This document shows, piece after piece, positions 53,067 through 62,174 of a stretch of 64,000 nt of DNA. How positions within the stretch are numbered: the stretch's first letter is position 1; each line of letters begins with the position of its first letter. The notes beneath the pieces were generated by a model, which saw only the letters and a program-made list of their open reading frames with translations, did no database searches and was not told where the DNA came from. This DNA is from Candidatus Hydrogenedens sp. (GTDB lineage Bacteria > Hydrogenedentota > Hydrogenedentia > Hydrogenedentales > Hydrogenedentaceae), in assembly GCA_035378955.1 (NCBI GenBank), contig DAOSUS010000007.1, forward strand, positions 24,578-88,577, given 5' to 3'. Made by a program: the position numbers and the translations under genes.

Positions 53067-55718
53067 TTATTTTAAATAATTTTTTAAATTTTTGATAAGA
53101 GTAGTGATATTATAGGGTTTTGTCATAAAACCTTGAATAGGGAAGTCTAAATCGCCTTCGTTGAGTGTATGATGTGAAAATCCTGAGCTTAGGAAAATGG
53201 GAAGATTGGGGAATTCAGAGCGAATGGTTCGGGCAACATCGGTTCCATCTAAATGAGGCATTGTTATATCCAAAATGACGGCTGAAAGTTTATTTTTATG
53301 TTTATTAAAGAGTTGAAGTGCTTCACGACCATCTCTGGCTGTAATTACAGTAAATCCAAGTTTTTCAATCATTTTAGTGGTAACTTGTAAAACAGTAGGT
53401 TCGTCATCTGCAAAGAGGATAAGCCCTGTTCCTTTCCATGAGGTTAAATCCTCTATTTCCTCTTGCTGAGGTTTTGCTATTTCTTCTATAACAGGGAAGA
53501 ATAGTTTAAATGTAGTCCCTATTCCTACTTCACTATAAACCTTGATTGTTCCGTTATGAGAACGAAGAATGCCCAAAATAGTGGATAAACCTAAACCTCT
53601 ACCCTTCTCTTTTGTAGTAAAGAAGGGGTCAAATATTTTTGATAGGGTTTCCGGAGACATTCCAATTCCATTATCAGATACTTCGAGGTATACATACTTT
53701 TTCTTTTCAATTTTTTCCTGAAACCAAGTGGTGCGAATATAACTTTCTGTAAAATCTATGACCCCGGTTTTTATTCGAATGATACCACTCCGATTTCCTA
53801 TGGCATCAGATGCATTAATAACAAGATTAAGAAGCACAGAACGCAGTTGTCCCGTTTCTCCATTGATAAGGGGAATATCCGGAGCAAGAGATATATCTAA
53901 TAATATTTTTTTGGAGATACTGACTTTTAATAAATTTTCAGATTCCTTGATAATAAAATTTAGGTTACAGGGTTGATGAGATTCTTGCTTTTTTCCGGCA
54001 AAAGTAAGTAACTGTCGGCATAATTCCCCTGCATTTTTTATGACTTCTTCCATGTGCAGGAGATAATTTTGGATGGCAGAGGGATTATTTATTTCTTCCT
54101 TGGCTAATTCCGCATGTCCCATAATTGCCATAAGGTAGTTATTAAAATCATGGGCTACAGAACTTGATAAGATACCTAAACTTTCTAATTTTTGTGTGTA
54201 TTGAAGCTGCTTTTGGAACTGTTCTTTTTCTTCCTGCATTTTTTTGATTTCTGAAATATCCCTAAATAGTATAAGAAGCAGAGGACTTCTATTCGAGAAA
54301 CGAATAACACGATGGATAACTCGCAAAGTCAACGGGTTCCCTTGTCTGTTTTTTTCTATTACTTCAATTTCTAATAAGGGATGGGTTTCTTCACTTTGAG
54401 AAATCTGTTTATTTAATTCAGGGGCAAAATTTTCTATAGACTTGGACATAACTTCGTCTATATTCCATCCTAATATTTCTTCACTGACTTTATTCCAGAA
54501 TTCAATGTTCCCTTCTTCGTTGATTGCAATAATTCCTATGGGTGCAGAATCTATCAAAGTCTTTAATAATGACATGGTTTCATTGAGGGTATTTATTAAT
54601 GATTTGAATTCTGTTATATCCTCATATATCCCTAATACGCCATAGGGGATACCTCCTGAACCTAAAAGGGGTATTTTACTTGTCCGTAACCAAATTTGTT
54701 TTCCATCAGGAGTTGTTTGTGGCTCTTCATAAAATATTTTAGGTTTACCCGATTCGATAACCTCACGGTCATCTTTTCGGTAGAATTCTGCTTCGGGTTT
54801 CCACGGTAATTCATAATCTGTTTTACCGATAATTTCTTCTGGACTTTTTTTACCTGCATCTTTTGCAAAAGCAAGATTACAACCTAAATAATGAAGATTT
54901 ATATCTTTCCAGAAAACACGAACGGGTAATAAATCTAAAACAATCCGTATAAACTTCATTGTTTCTTCTATTTCATCATCTTTTTTTCTTCTTTCATCTA
55001 AATTCTCAAAACAAACGAAAAAACCATAAAGTGAATCCGAGTTGCTTTCTGGAATTGGGACTAAATGAACAAGAGCCCTAAAAGGAGAGCGGTCTTTTTT
55101 TATATAATATTTCTCGAATGTGAATGTTTTGTTAATGGATGAAAAAGGTTGATTGATTACTTCTTGAAAAAGAGTTAGTTCCTGGTCAAGATTTTCAGGT
55201 GTCGTTAAGTCTTGCCATGTAAGTTTTGATAATTCTTCTTTTGTATATCCAAATAAGGAACATAAAGCAGGATTCGCCTCAACCCAATAACCAGCTATAT
55301 TAGTAATACCTATTGGGATATTAAATTTTTGTATAAAATTATATATTATGGGGTGTTGATGAAAGGGTTTTATAGGTTCTGGTAGAAGGTGAGTGTAATC
55401 ATACAAGATAAAGTTTTCTTTTTGGGAATTTAATTCGGGTTTTGTAATAGATAATTGACACCAAAAATACTTGTTTTTTCTATTATGGAACCAGAACCCT
55501 AAATGTTTGTCAGATGGAATATCCTGATTTTTGTAACTTTGTAAGAACTTCTTAAATGTTTCTTTTTGGGGTTCAAAGACATAGTCTATAAGATAAGTAT
55601 TTTCAAATTCTTTAAAATCTAAATTTAGAAAATCCGGTTCGTCTGATTTTATCTGCTTTATTCTTCCTTCCTCGTCTATATCTATCGAAAAGAATTTAGG
55701 TAAAAATGGAGTTTGCAT
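53067..55718 (-). CDS. Hybrid sensor histidine kinase with three PAS domains and a C-terminal receiver
   Basis: An 883-residue soluble kinase, no membrane helix seen. A poorly conserved N-terminal PAS-like region (~1-115) precedes PAS domains at ~125-240, ~250-370 and ~380-495. The HisKA domain has SSVAHDFNNYLMAIMGHAE with phospho-acceptor His523, the form typical of NtrB-like hybrid kinases; the ATPase has NLVINASDAIG and DNGIGM. The receiver (~765-883) has DDE at 771-773 and phospho-acceptor Asp817 in ILDITMP. With a receiver attached, a separate partner regulator or histidine phosphotransferase may be needed, and none lies alongside. Ligands of the PAS domains are unknown. Confidence 0.9.
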   Translation of the reverse strand: MQTPFLPKFFSIDIDEEGRIKQIKSDEPDFLNLDFKEFENTYLIDYVFEPQKETFKKFLQSYKNQDIPSDKHLGFWFHNRKNKYFWCQLSITKPELNSQKENFILYDYTHLLPEPIKPFHQHPIIYNFIQKFNIPIGITNIAGYWVEANPALCSLFGYTKEELSKLTWQDLTTPENLDQELTLFQEVINQPFSSINKTFTFEKYYIKKDRSPFRALVHLVPIPESNSDSLYGFFVCFENLDERRKKDDEIEETMKFIRIVLDLLPVRVFWKDINLHYLGCNLAFAKDAGKKSPEEIIGKTDYELPWKPEAEFYRKDDREVIESGKPKIFYEEPQTTPDGKQIWLRTSKIPLLGSGGIPYGVLGIYEDITEFKSLINTLNETMSLLKTLIDSAPIGIIAINEEGNIEFWNKVSEEILGWNIDEVMSKSIENFAPELNKQISQSEETHPLLEIEVIEKNRQGNPLTLRVIHRVIRFSNRSPLLLILFRDISEIKKMQEEKEQFQKQLQYTQKLESLGILSSSVAHDFNNYLMAIMGHAELAKEEINNPSAIQNYLLHMEEVIKNAGELCRQLLTFAGKKQESHQPCNLNFIIKESENLLKVSISKKILLDISLAPDIPLINGETGQLRSVLLNLVINASDAIGNRSGIIRIKTGVIDFTESYIRTTWFQEKIEKKKYVYLEVSDNGIGMSPETLSKIFDPFFTTKEKGRGLGLSTILGILRSHNGTIKVYSEVGIGTTFKLFFPVIEEIAKPQQEEIEDLTSWKGTGLILFADDEPTVLQVTTKMIEKLGFTVITARDGREALQLFNKHKNKLSAVILDITMPHLDGTDVARTIRSEFPNLPIFLSSGFSHHTLNEGDLDFPIQGFMTKPYNITTLIKNLKNYLK

Positions 55719-55811
55719 AAAAAGCCAACTTATTTAATTGTGTTTCTTACTATTATATATGAATATAGGAAGAAAATTATAATTTTTATTTGATTTGGAA
55801 TAGTTAAGTAT

Positions 55812-57113
55812 TTAACTATTGACATAGGTATCAACTGCTTGTCGAAGTGTTTTCATAATCCAGTTTCGTTTGGTATCATCTGTTTCTAATAATGTTATTC
55901 GGAAGCCGGGGTAATTGGATTGGAAACCGCTAAGGGGAACAACTACAATGCCTGTCGAACCCATGAGATAATAAACAAATCGTTTGTCAGGGGGTGCTTT
56001 TTCTACAATGGTTTCTATGTATTCTTTAACCTTTTTGTTTTCGATAGGTAGGGTTTGATGACTATTCAAGACATTTTCTTTAAACATGATTGTTGCATAG
56101 AATGCACCGCCGGGTCTGTTTAAAACAATGTAAGGACACCCACGAAAATTTTCCATTAATTCATCGGCTCTGTTACTAAATATAGAAGCACGCTGACGGA
56201 GATGTTGGGGGTATCTGGAGTCGCCCATGACTTTGGGAATAACCATTTGAGGAAATGTTGTTGAACAAACTTCCAATCGTTTCGCAGCAAGTAAACTATC
56301 TACATATTCAGAAAAATTAGGGTCTTTTTTACGGTTTAAAACTTCAATCCATCCACAGCGAGCACCAGGCCAGGGAAATTCTTTGCTTATTCCTCTCATA
56401 GCAATTCCCGGTACATCTTCAATCCACTGACTTAAATGAATTTTGGGATAACCTGGGAAAACGATATGACTGTAAATTTCATCGGTAATAATAAATAAAT
56501 CATATTCTCTGGCAATTTTTAAGATTTCTTCCAGCACACTACGAGGATAAACAGCCCCCGTAGGATTGTCGGGGGAGAGAAGTAGAATACCTGCAATAGA
56601 ATCATTATATTTTACTTTGTTCCTTAAATCGTATAAATCAGGCATCCAATTGTTATAAGGGTCTAATTTATATGTCAAATGATTATAACCAGAATGGGCT
56701 GCTTCTGCGGAAGAGTGTGTGCTATATGCTGGGGAGGGACCTAAAACCCGTGCTTCTCTTTTTAAGAAGCCATAAACTTTGGCTACAGCATCACCAATCC
56801 CATTAAAAAAGATTATATCGTCAGGACTGATTTTTGTTCCACCACTTCTCTGATTTACCATTTCTGTAAGAAACATCCTTGTTTCGGGAACACCTGCGGT
56901 ATCACAATAGCCATAAGTCCGAGAATCATCAATAGTTTCGTGGACAATTTCTTTAATCCATGGGGCAATTTCTTCCCCTTTTTCAATGGGGTCTCCAATA
57001 TTTTCCCATGTGATAGGTTGTCCTAATTCTTTTACTTTATTGGCAATAGCAACAATTTCTCGGATTTCGTAACTTAAATTACGAGAACCTTCATGAACGA
57101 TATTTCTACGCAT
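55812..57113 (-). CDS. Pyridoxal-phosphate aminotransferase, class I/II
   Basis: A 433-residue fold-type-I PLP enzyme. It has SPDNPTG, the DEIYSH motif and the Schiff-base Lys244 in GISKEFPWPGARCGW. The segment before it (NGIGDAVAKVYGFL, GPSPAYSTHSSAEAA) fits aspartate-family transaminases. The protein is somewhat long, with an N-terminal segment unlike AspC. Substrate cannot be named. It stands alone between the kinase and a phosphatase-like gene, with gaps of 93 and 106 bases. Confidence 0.88.
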   Translation of the reverse strand: MRRNIVHEGSRNLSYEIREIVAIANKVKELGQPITWENIGDPIEKGEEIAPWIKEIVHETIDDSRTYGYCDTAGVPETRMFLTEMVNQRSGGTKISPDDIIFFNGIGDAVAKVYGFLKREARVLGPSPAYSTHSSAEAAHSGYNHLTYKLDPYNNWMPDLYDLRNKVKYNDSIAGILLLSPDNPTGAVYPRSVLEEILKIAREYDLFIITDEIYSHIVFPGYPKIHLSQWIEDVPGIAMRGISKEFPWPGARCGWIEVLNRKKDPNFSEYVDSLLAAKRLEVCSTTFPQMVIPKVMGDSRYPQHLRQRASIFSNRADELMENFRGCPYIVLNRPGGAFYATIMFKENVLNSHQTLPIENKKVKEYIETIVEKAPPDKRFVYYLMGSTGIVVVPLSGFQSNYPGFRITLLETDDTKRNWIMKTLRQAVDTYVNS

Positions 57114-57219
57114 ATAAGCCTCACTTTAAAAATAAAAGTAATTGAATAAATTAAATAGATTTTTATTGGTTGAGGAAAGATTTAAGAATGTAATAGTTTA
57201 CAACTTTGGAGAGTAAAAA

Positions 57220-58566
57220 TTAAAATGCGCAAGCAAGGGATTTATCTTCTGCAATTGATACAGGATATGTATTCATAAAAGAATTACGACTTACAGTGGG
57301 TTTGTTTATTATAAACTCGTCTCTTTGAGTTCCTTCCTTATCAAAAGAACGATATATAAGCCGATTGCTTGTGCCTTTTTCTATAGTAATAATTTGATAA
57401 GTTGGGGTTTTTTCAAATGCTGTTTCAATAATTTCGGATTTCTCTTGTTGTTCATAGGCTTTTGTTCCCGAGACAGAGATTACATAATAGGTTCCTTCCG
57501 AAGGAGAAACTTTTTGGTCATTTTTTAATGGATAGGTTCGCCAATAAGAATGATCATGTCCTTGGAATACGATGTCTACATGGTATTGGTCTATTAATGG
57601 AAGCCAGGCATTTTTTAAGTGTTTGTTATCTCTTTTTGGAGCGGCACTATAAAGGGGTTGATGGAATAGCAAAAATTTCCATAAAGATGAAGACCCTGAA
57701 AGTTGTTGCTGAAGCCAGGAAACTTGCTGTTCCGGATTGTGGTTAGCATTTAGAATAATAAACTGTGTATTCAGATATTTGAATGAATAACAAAATTCAC
57801 TGGTAATGTTTGTAGGCCCATTTTGAGGTAGGACAAAATAGTCGAGGTACATTTTAGGTAAAAGTGGGTTAGATTTGTATTCATGATTACCAATAGTTGG
57901 AACTATAGGATATTGAGCAAAAACATTATCTGCGTAGTGGAAAAATGCATCCCAATCGTCCCTTTCGTTTCCTCGATTTACAAGGTCACCTGCCATCAAG
58001 ATGAAAGAACAATCGGGACATTTTTCAATAGATTTTTTTAGCAATTGTCCCCATTCATCCAGCCCGTTCTGGGCATCTCCTAAATAAATAAATGAAAAGG
58101 TTTTTGCCTGAGTAGGTTCTGTTTTAAAAGTATACCAATCGCTCCAAATTTCTAAATGGGGATTACCTACACGATATTCATAACTTGTATCAGGTTCCAG
58201 TGTATTTATTGTAACAAACCAACGATATATTTCTGGATTATTTTTTAATGGAGGGTCAATAATGGAAATGAAATTTGCAGATGTTTTTATAGTTGGTTCA
58301 TTATTTTTTGCTGTTTTTTTATGCCATTCAACGACCCCTTCTTTGACATCCGATGATGTGCTCCATTGAATGCTCATAGAGGTTGATGGAGTTTCAGTAA
58401 GTGTAAGCGTGATTTGTGATGGAACTTGAGTAACAGGAAAAGGAGTTTCCCTATCAGGGGGAGTTTTTACATCTGCAAATATAGATAAGGTAGTTGTCAG
58501 AATAATGAGACAAAGAATGAAGGGAAAAAGAGAAATACTAACATTGAAGTTTTTGATTCTTTTCAT
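57220..58566 (-). CDS. Exported metallophosphoesterase of the purple acid phosphatase type
   Basis: A 448-residue protein with a signal peptide (SLFPFILCLIILTTTLSIFA). Residues ~45-150 form the fibronectin-like N-terminal domain typical of PAPs (ITLTLTETPSTSMSIQWSTS). The catalytic domain has GDAQNG, GDLVNRGNERDDW, GNHEYKS, FHQPLYS and GHDHSYWRTYPL, the five PAP/metallophosphoesterase motifs. The first motif is GDAQ, not the usual DxG/H; metal ligands appear kept. Likely periplasmic or secreted; substrate unknown. A candidate small RNA lies upstream in the same direction, ending 160 bases before its ATG. Confidence 0.85.
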   Translation of the reverse strand: MKRIKNFNVSISLFPFILCLIILTTTLSIFADVKTPPDRETPFPVTQVPSQITLTLTETPSTSMSIQWSTSSDVKEGVVEWHKKTAKNNEPTIKTSANFISIIDPPLKNNPEIYRWFVTINTLEPDTSYEYRVGNPHLEIWSDWYTFKTEPTQAKTFSFIYLGDAQNGLDEWGQLLKKSIEKCPDCSFILMAGDLVNRGNERDDWDAFFHYADNVFAQYPIVPTIGNHEYKSNPLLPKMYLDYFVLPQNGPTNITSEFCYSFKYLNTQFIILNANHNPEQQVSWLQQQLSGSSSLWKFLLFHQPLYSAAPKRDNKHLKNAWLPLIDQYHVDIVFQGHDHSYWRTYPLKNDQKVSPSEGTYYVISVSGTKAYEQQEKSEIIETAFEKTPTYQIITIEKGTSNRLIYRSFDKEGTQRDEFIINKPTVSRNSFMNTYPVSIAEDKSLACAF

Positions 58567-58724
58567 GTTAAATCCTTTTCTATAAAGGTGGGAATTAAAA
58601 TAAGAACTAACTTATTCATTAGATACAGGGCAGTTAAAAAAGGTTTCAAAAATTAATGGTAGTAATTGGGAATAGGCATGGAAAGAAATGTTCATTGAAG
58701 GAGGTTTTAAAATATTTTGTTTTT

Positions 58725-58791
58725 AAAAAAGTTGCGCACGGGCATTTTCTATCGGAACAGGCATAGGAGGGGGGGATAGCAGCCCGTGCGC
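58725..58791 (-). terminator. Rho-independent terminator ending the candidate RNA
   Basis: GCGCACGGGC (58734-58743) and GCCCGTGCGC (58782-58791) pair perfectly over ten bases, with an inner CTATC/GATAG stem (58749-58753 with 58775-58779). On the minus strand the stem is followed by AACTTTTTT (A6 on plus at 58725-58730). No T-run follows on the plus strand, so the transcript is on minus. Confidence 0.65.
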
Positions 58792-58956
58792 TGGGAAGGG
58801 TACTGTGCAGGGTAGTGAGGGCTGTGTGTGTGGTAATAATTTGATTGTACCTGTGGTCTGGGTTGGGAGGAAGGCCAGATTTAGCAGGGCAAAGTTTAAT
58901 AAACTCACCTCACTTTCCTCACAGGAAGATATTCAAATTTCAAAGAGCAATCATCT
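58725..58956 (-). ncRNA. Candidate structured small RNA of unknown family
   Basis: This ~230-base region is far richer in G+C than its surroundings, with no credible ORF. On the minus strand it has a promoter (TTGAAA, 18 bases, TATAAA) and ends in a terminator hairpin with a T-run. In between, complementary pieces are TCTGG/CCAGA (58857-58861 with 58875-58879), GGTAC/GTACC (58799-58803 with 58847-58851), and CTATC/GATAG inside the terminal stem. It does not show hallmarks of RNase P, tmRNA, SRP RNA or 6S RNA that I know. It could be a trans-acting RNA or an attenuated leader of the phosphatase gene. Confidence 0.5.
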
Positions 58957-58962
58957 ATTTTA

Positions 58963-58992
58963 TTTATACAGTAAACGCCCAAAAAGTTTCAA
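58963..58992 (-). promoter_or_regulatory. Candidate sigma-70 promoter for the minus-strand small RNA
   Basis: Minus-strand TTGAAA (plus 58987-58992 as TTTCAA), 18 bases, then TATAAA (plus 58963-58968 as TTTATA) is a good -35/-10 pair. The predicted start is about 58956. It points toward the GC-rich region and its terminator. Confidence 0.5.
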
Positions 58993-59458
58993 AAGTTTAC
59001 AAATATTTTGTGTAAAAATCCATAAAAATCAAATAACACTAATTTTTATTCAACTTTCACTCCATATTATAGCACAAAAAAATCATAAAATCAAATTTTT
59101 TAACAAAAATTTACATATCAATTATAGTAAAATAATTTGGTAGTTTATTCTTAAAAAACTTCTTATTTGGTTGAAAAATATGGTTGAAAATAAATTTATG
59201 ATAGGAGATTCGTATAGGTCAGAAAGGCTTTATATTGAATTTAAGATGATGTTTATTCATTATTTTTGTTCAGCATTTAAAAACCCACACAAGACCTTGA
59301 AAGGAATATTAATAACATAGGGATAATAATCAAAATAATTGGATATAATAAAAATAGAGACATTAAATGAATGAATATTTTATAATCAATTTTATGACAG
59401 TAATTTATTTCAAAAATAGAGTAGTTTTTAGTTATAATCAAACAAAAGGATTATTATA
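58993..59458. other. AT-rich intergenic region upstream of the flagellar operon
   Basis: No gene was found in ~465 bases. It must carry the promoter of fliM on plus. A TATAAT at 59433-59438 with a poor -35 (TTTCAA 19 bases upstream) lies close to the fliM start; it would leave a ~14-base leader that still includes the AAAGGA site. The rest is AT-rich without obvious repeats or hairpins. Confidence 0.35.
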
Positions 59459-60463
59459 ATGGCAGATATTTTGAGCCAGGAAGAAATAGATTTGTTGTTA
59501 GGTTCCGTTACTACAGGAACTATTGATACAACAAAAAAGGAAGAGCAAGAGAGCGAGCAAAAAATCAGTGTTTATGATTTTCGCAGGCCGGAACGGGTTT
59601 CAAAGGAACAATTAAAGGGGTTGCAAAGTATATTTGAATCATTTGCTCGCGAACTTACAATTGTCCTTCCACCTTATTTTCGAACCATAGTCCGTGTGGA
59701 CTTAATATCTATTGACCAGTTAACTTATGATGAGTTTATTCTTGCCGTTTCCCGTCCTACCTGTCTCATTGTAGTCAATATGTCGCCATTAGATGGAGCG
59801 GGAATTTTGGAATTAAGTCCCACAGCTGTTTTTCCTATCATTGACCGTGTGTTGGGGGGTAAGGGGAAGATAATACCCGAATTGAGAGAATTGACAGAAA
59901 TAGAAGAGCGGATAATTGGGCGTATTGTGGAAATGATGTTAGGCTGTCTTAAAAGGGCGTGGGAACAGGTTATTGAATTGAACTCTCGTGTTGAGTCTAT
60001 AGAAAGTGATCCATTGATAGTTCAAATTGTTACGGGTAGTGAAATGACCATTCTTGTTAATTATGAGATACATATTGGCGAAAATACAGGGACTATAAAT
60101 TTTTGTATTCCTTTGATGGTACTAAATCCTCTTTTAGACCAAATTTCAAAGATGGCTCATTATGCCCATCGAGTCAGTCCCGAAGAGGCAGAGATGACAC
60201 GAATTATGTTATTAAAACATCTATTAAATGCGCCTATTAAATTAGATACTATTTTAGGAAGAGTAAATATAGAGATGAATGATATACTTCAATTAAAAAA
60301 GGGGGACCTTTTAGTATTAAACAAAAATGTAGAAGAGCCTATTGTTGTGGAAATTGAAGGTTTACCGAAATTAAAAGGGATAATAGGTAGAAGAGGAGAA
60401 GAAATGGCATTGCGTATATGTTCCATAATTCGGGATGAGAAAAATCCTGAAAGTTATTTGTAA
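59459..60463 (+). CDS. fliM: Flagellar motor switch protein FliM
   Basis: A 334-residue switch protein. The N-terminus (ADILSQEEIDLLLG) is the conserved EIDLLL segment that binds CheY-P. The middle domain follows from VYDFRRPERVSKEQLKGLQSIFESFARELT with LSPTAVFPIIDRVLGGKGK and RELTEIEERIIGRI. The C-terminal SpoA domain contains NIEMNDILQLKKGDLLVLNKNVEEPIVVEIEGLPKLKGIIGRRG. FliM links chemotaxis to rotor direction in the C-ring. An AAGGA site precedes the ATG. fliN follows 13 bases later. Confidence 0.95.
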   Translation: MADILSQEEIDLLLGSVTTGTIDTTKKEEQESEQKISVYDFRRPERVSKEQLKGLQSIFESFARELTIVLPPYFRTIVRVDLISIDQLTYDEFILAVSRPTCLIVVNMSPLDGAGILELSPTAVFPIIDRVLGGKGKIIPELRELTEIEERIIGRIVEMMLGCLKRAWEQVIELNSRVESIESDPLIVQIVTGSEMTILVNYEIHIGENTGTINFCIPLMVLNPLLDQISKMAHYAHRVSPEEAEMTRIMLLKHLLNAPIKLDTILGRVNIEMNDILQLKKGDLLVLNKNVEEPIVVEIEGLPKLKGIIGRRGEEMALRICSIIRDEKNPESYL

Positions 60464-60476
60464 AGGGAGATTTTCA

Positions 60477-61415
60477 ATGAAATTAAAAGAAATCATTGAT
60501 TTATTTTTCAAAGGTTTTGATGATGTCCTGTTATCTTTAGGAACGAGTGGAAATAAGTATAATGTTCAGGAAACAAAAATTATCGGAATAGAGGATGTTA
60601 AATCTATTATAGAAGAACAGAATATTACACTCTGGGGAAAAATTGAAAAAAATCAAGGTGTTTTATTGTTATGTCTCCATAGTAACGATGCTCGGGCATT
60701 AGTAGGGTCTATTGAAGGAACAGTCCCTGAAGAAATAAATGAAACTGTTATCCGTACCTTAAAAGATTTAGGAGATGCTTTTTTAGGAGGCGCTTTAAGT
60801 TCCCTGTCGCAATCAGTCGGGAAAGGTGTAGTGCAGTTCGAATCTACAAGAATATTTAAAGATAAAGAGATATTTGATTCATCGGTTTATTCCCAGATTC
60901 AAGAACCCGTTATCTATGGCTCTGTTACTGTAGAAAGTAGTATAAATTTTTCGTTTCCTTGGATAGTATTATTAGATAATCTTCTGAAAGCATGGTTTCC
61001 TATAGATGAGGAAAAGATAGATGCCAAAGAGACAATGTTGACACAGGAAGAAATAGAATCGTTTATTAACAAGGAAGTTGTAAGAACAGCAACAAAGAAC
61101 GAAACACCAACTACAGGAGTAAGCCCCGTGAGTAAAAAAACAACAGATTCGGGATACCGTAATTTAGATGTTATTTTAGATATTCAGGTAGAAGCCACAG
61201 CCCGGTTAGGGAGTGTAGAAATGCCTTTAGCAACGGTATTGAGTTTAGGTCCCGGGTCTGTAATCAATATCGGGCATGAGGTTGACAGTCCTATTGAGTT
61301 ATATGTAAATAATAAGTTGATAGCCAAAGGAGATGTGGTTATTGTTGATGAAAAATTCGGTATTCGAATAACAGAAATTGTAAGTCCACAAGAACGGATA
61401 GAAAGTTTACAATGA
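60477..61415 (+). CDS. FliN/FliY-type flagellar switch protein with CheC-like N-terminus
   Basis: The start is ATG 60477, with AAAGGGA upstream, rather than 60435 inside fliM; the product is ~312 residues. The C-terminal ~80 residues are a FliN SpoA domain (LDVILDIQVEATARLGSVEMPLATVLSLGPGSVINI, GDVVIVDEKFGIRI). The N-terminal part has DLGDAFLGGALSSLSQSVGK, the layout of the CheC/FliY phosphatase motif E-x2-N, but with Asp at both key positions. In Bacillus FliY removes CheY-P phosphate; loss of the Glu and Asn suggests a structural role here (inference). FliN is usually ~100-150 residues, so the extra domain is notable. Its stop overlaps the fliA start (ATGA). Confidence 0.85.
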   Translation: MKLKEIIDLFFKGFDDVLLSLGTSGNKYNVQETKIIGIEDVKSIIEEQNITLWGKIEKNQGVLLLCLHSNDARALVGSIEGTVPEEINETVIRTLKDLGDAFLGGALSSLSQSVGKGVVQFESTRIFKDKEIFDSSVYSQIQEPVIYGSVTVESSINFSFPWIVLLDNLLKAWFPIDEEKIDAKETMLTQEEIESFINKEVVRTATKNETPTTGVSPVSKKTTDSGYRNLDVILDIQVEATARLGSVEMPLATVLSLGPGSVINIGHEVDSPIELYVNNKLIAKGDVVIVDEKFGIRITEIVSPQERIESLQ

Positions 61416-62170
61416 GTATCAGCGAAGAAAAAATACTCTGGCAAAAATATAAAGAAGACAATGATGAATCAGCACGCGAGGCATTAATATTCAAATATAT
61501 GCCTATGGTCCGATTTATTGCAGGCAGGATTGCCATTCATGTGCCTCCCTCCATAGATTTAGATGATTTGATTGGCTGGGGAATTGTGGGGTTGCTGGAT
61601 GCTATGGAACGATATGATTACAAGCAGGAAACGCGGTTTAATACCTATGCGTCTATCCGCATACGCGGAACAATTTTAGACCAGATACGGTCTCTGGATT
61701 GGGCACCGCGTTCTTTGAGAAGCATGGCGCGTAGGGTAGGTGCCGTTTCTGAAAAGTTGAGACATGAAAAAGGAGGGGAACCTACAATCCAGGATATTGC
61801 TGAGGCTTTGGGAGTAAGTTCGGAACATATAGAAGAAACAGTTGCTAATTTGCAAACAGTTCAAGTCCTTTCTTTAGACCATTTTGCTATTTCGGAGGAT
61901 GATGGAGCCGAGCGGACAAGAGAAATAAATACAGATGCGTTCTACCCTTCTCCGGAAGAAGTGGCTCGTCAAAAAGAATTACAGGAATTGCTTGTAGAAG
62001 CGATTATGAAACTCCCGGAACAGCAGCAAAAAGTGCTCCATCTATATTATTATGAGGAATTAACTTTGAAGGAAATTGGTGAAGTCCTTCAAGTTTCCGA
62101 ATCCCGAGTTTGTCAAATTCATGCCAATGCCATTAAAACATTACGCGAATTAGTAAAATCGTGGGTGTGA
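61412..62170 (+). CDS. fliA: Flagellar sigma factor FliA (sigma-28)
   Basis: A 252-residue sigma-70 family protein of the FliA/WhiG class. Region 2 (LIFKYMPMVRFIAGRI, DLIGWGIVGLLDAMERYDYKQETRFNTYASIRIRGTILDQIR) and the FliA-type DWAPRSLRSMARRV segment are clear; region 4 is LPEQQQKVLHLYYYEELTLKEIGEVLQVSESRVCQIHANAIKTLR. It overlaps fliN by four bases, so it is in the switch operon. FliA directs late flagellar genes and is usually held by FlgM; no flgM is recognised here. Confidence 0.94.
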   Translation: MSISEEKILWQKYKEDNDESAREALIFKYMPMVRFIAGRIAIHVPPSIDLDDLIGWGIVGLLDAMERYDYKQETRFNTYASIRIRGTILDQIRSLDWAPRSLRSMARRVGAVSEKLRHEKGGEPTIQDIAEALGVSSEHIEETVANLQTVQVLSLDHFAISEDDGAERTREINTDAFYPSPEEVARQKELQELLVEAIMKLPEQQQKVLHLYYYEELTLKEIGEVLQVSESRVCQIHANAIKTLRELVKSWV

Positions 62171-62174
62171 TTTT

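Noticed and set aside
58723..58908. 61-codon minus-strand ORF in the GC-rich region
   Set aside because: It overlaps the terminator hairpin and lacks a ribosome site; composition is not like other proteins here.
58725..58956. Identity of the candidate RNA as RNase P, tmRNA, SRP or 6S RNA
   Set aside because: The hallmark motifs of these RNAs (such as GAGGAAAGTC, GGAAGCAGC or the tmRNA tag and ends) were not found on either strand.
58805..59143. 112-codon plus-strand ORF over the same region
   Set aside because: It begins in the putative RNA and continues into AT-rich spacer, with no recognisable sequence or ribosome site.
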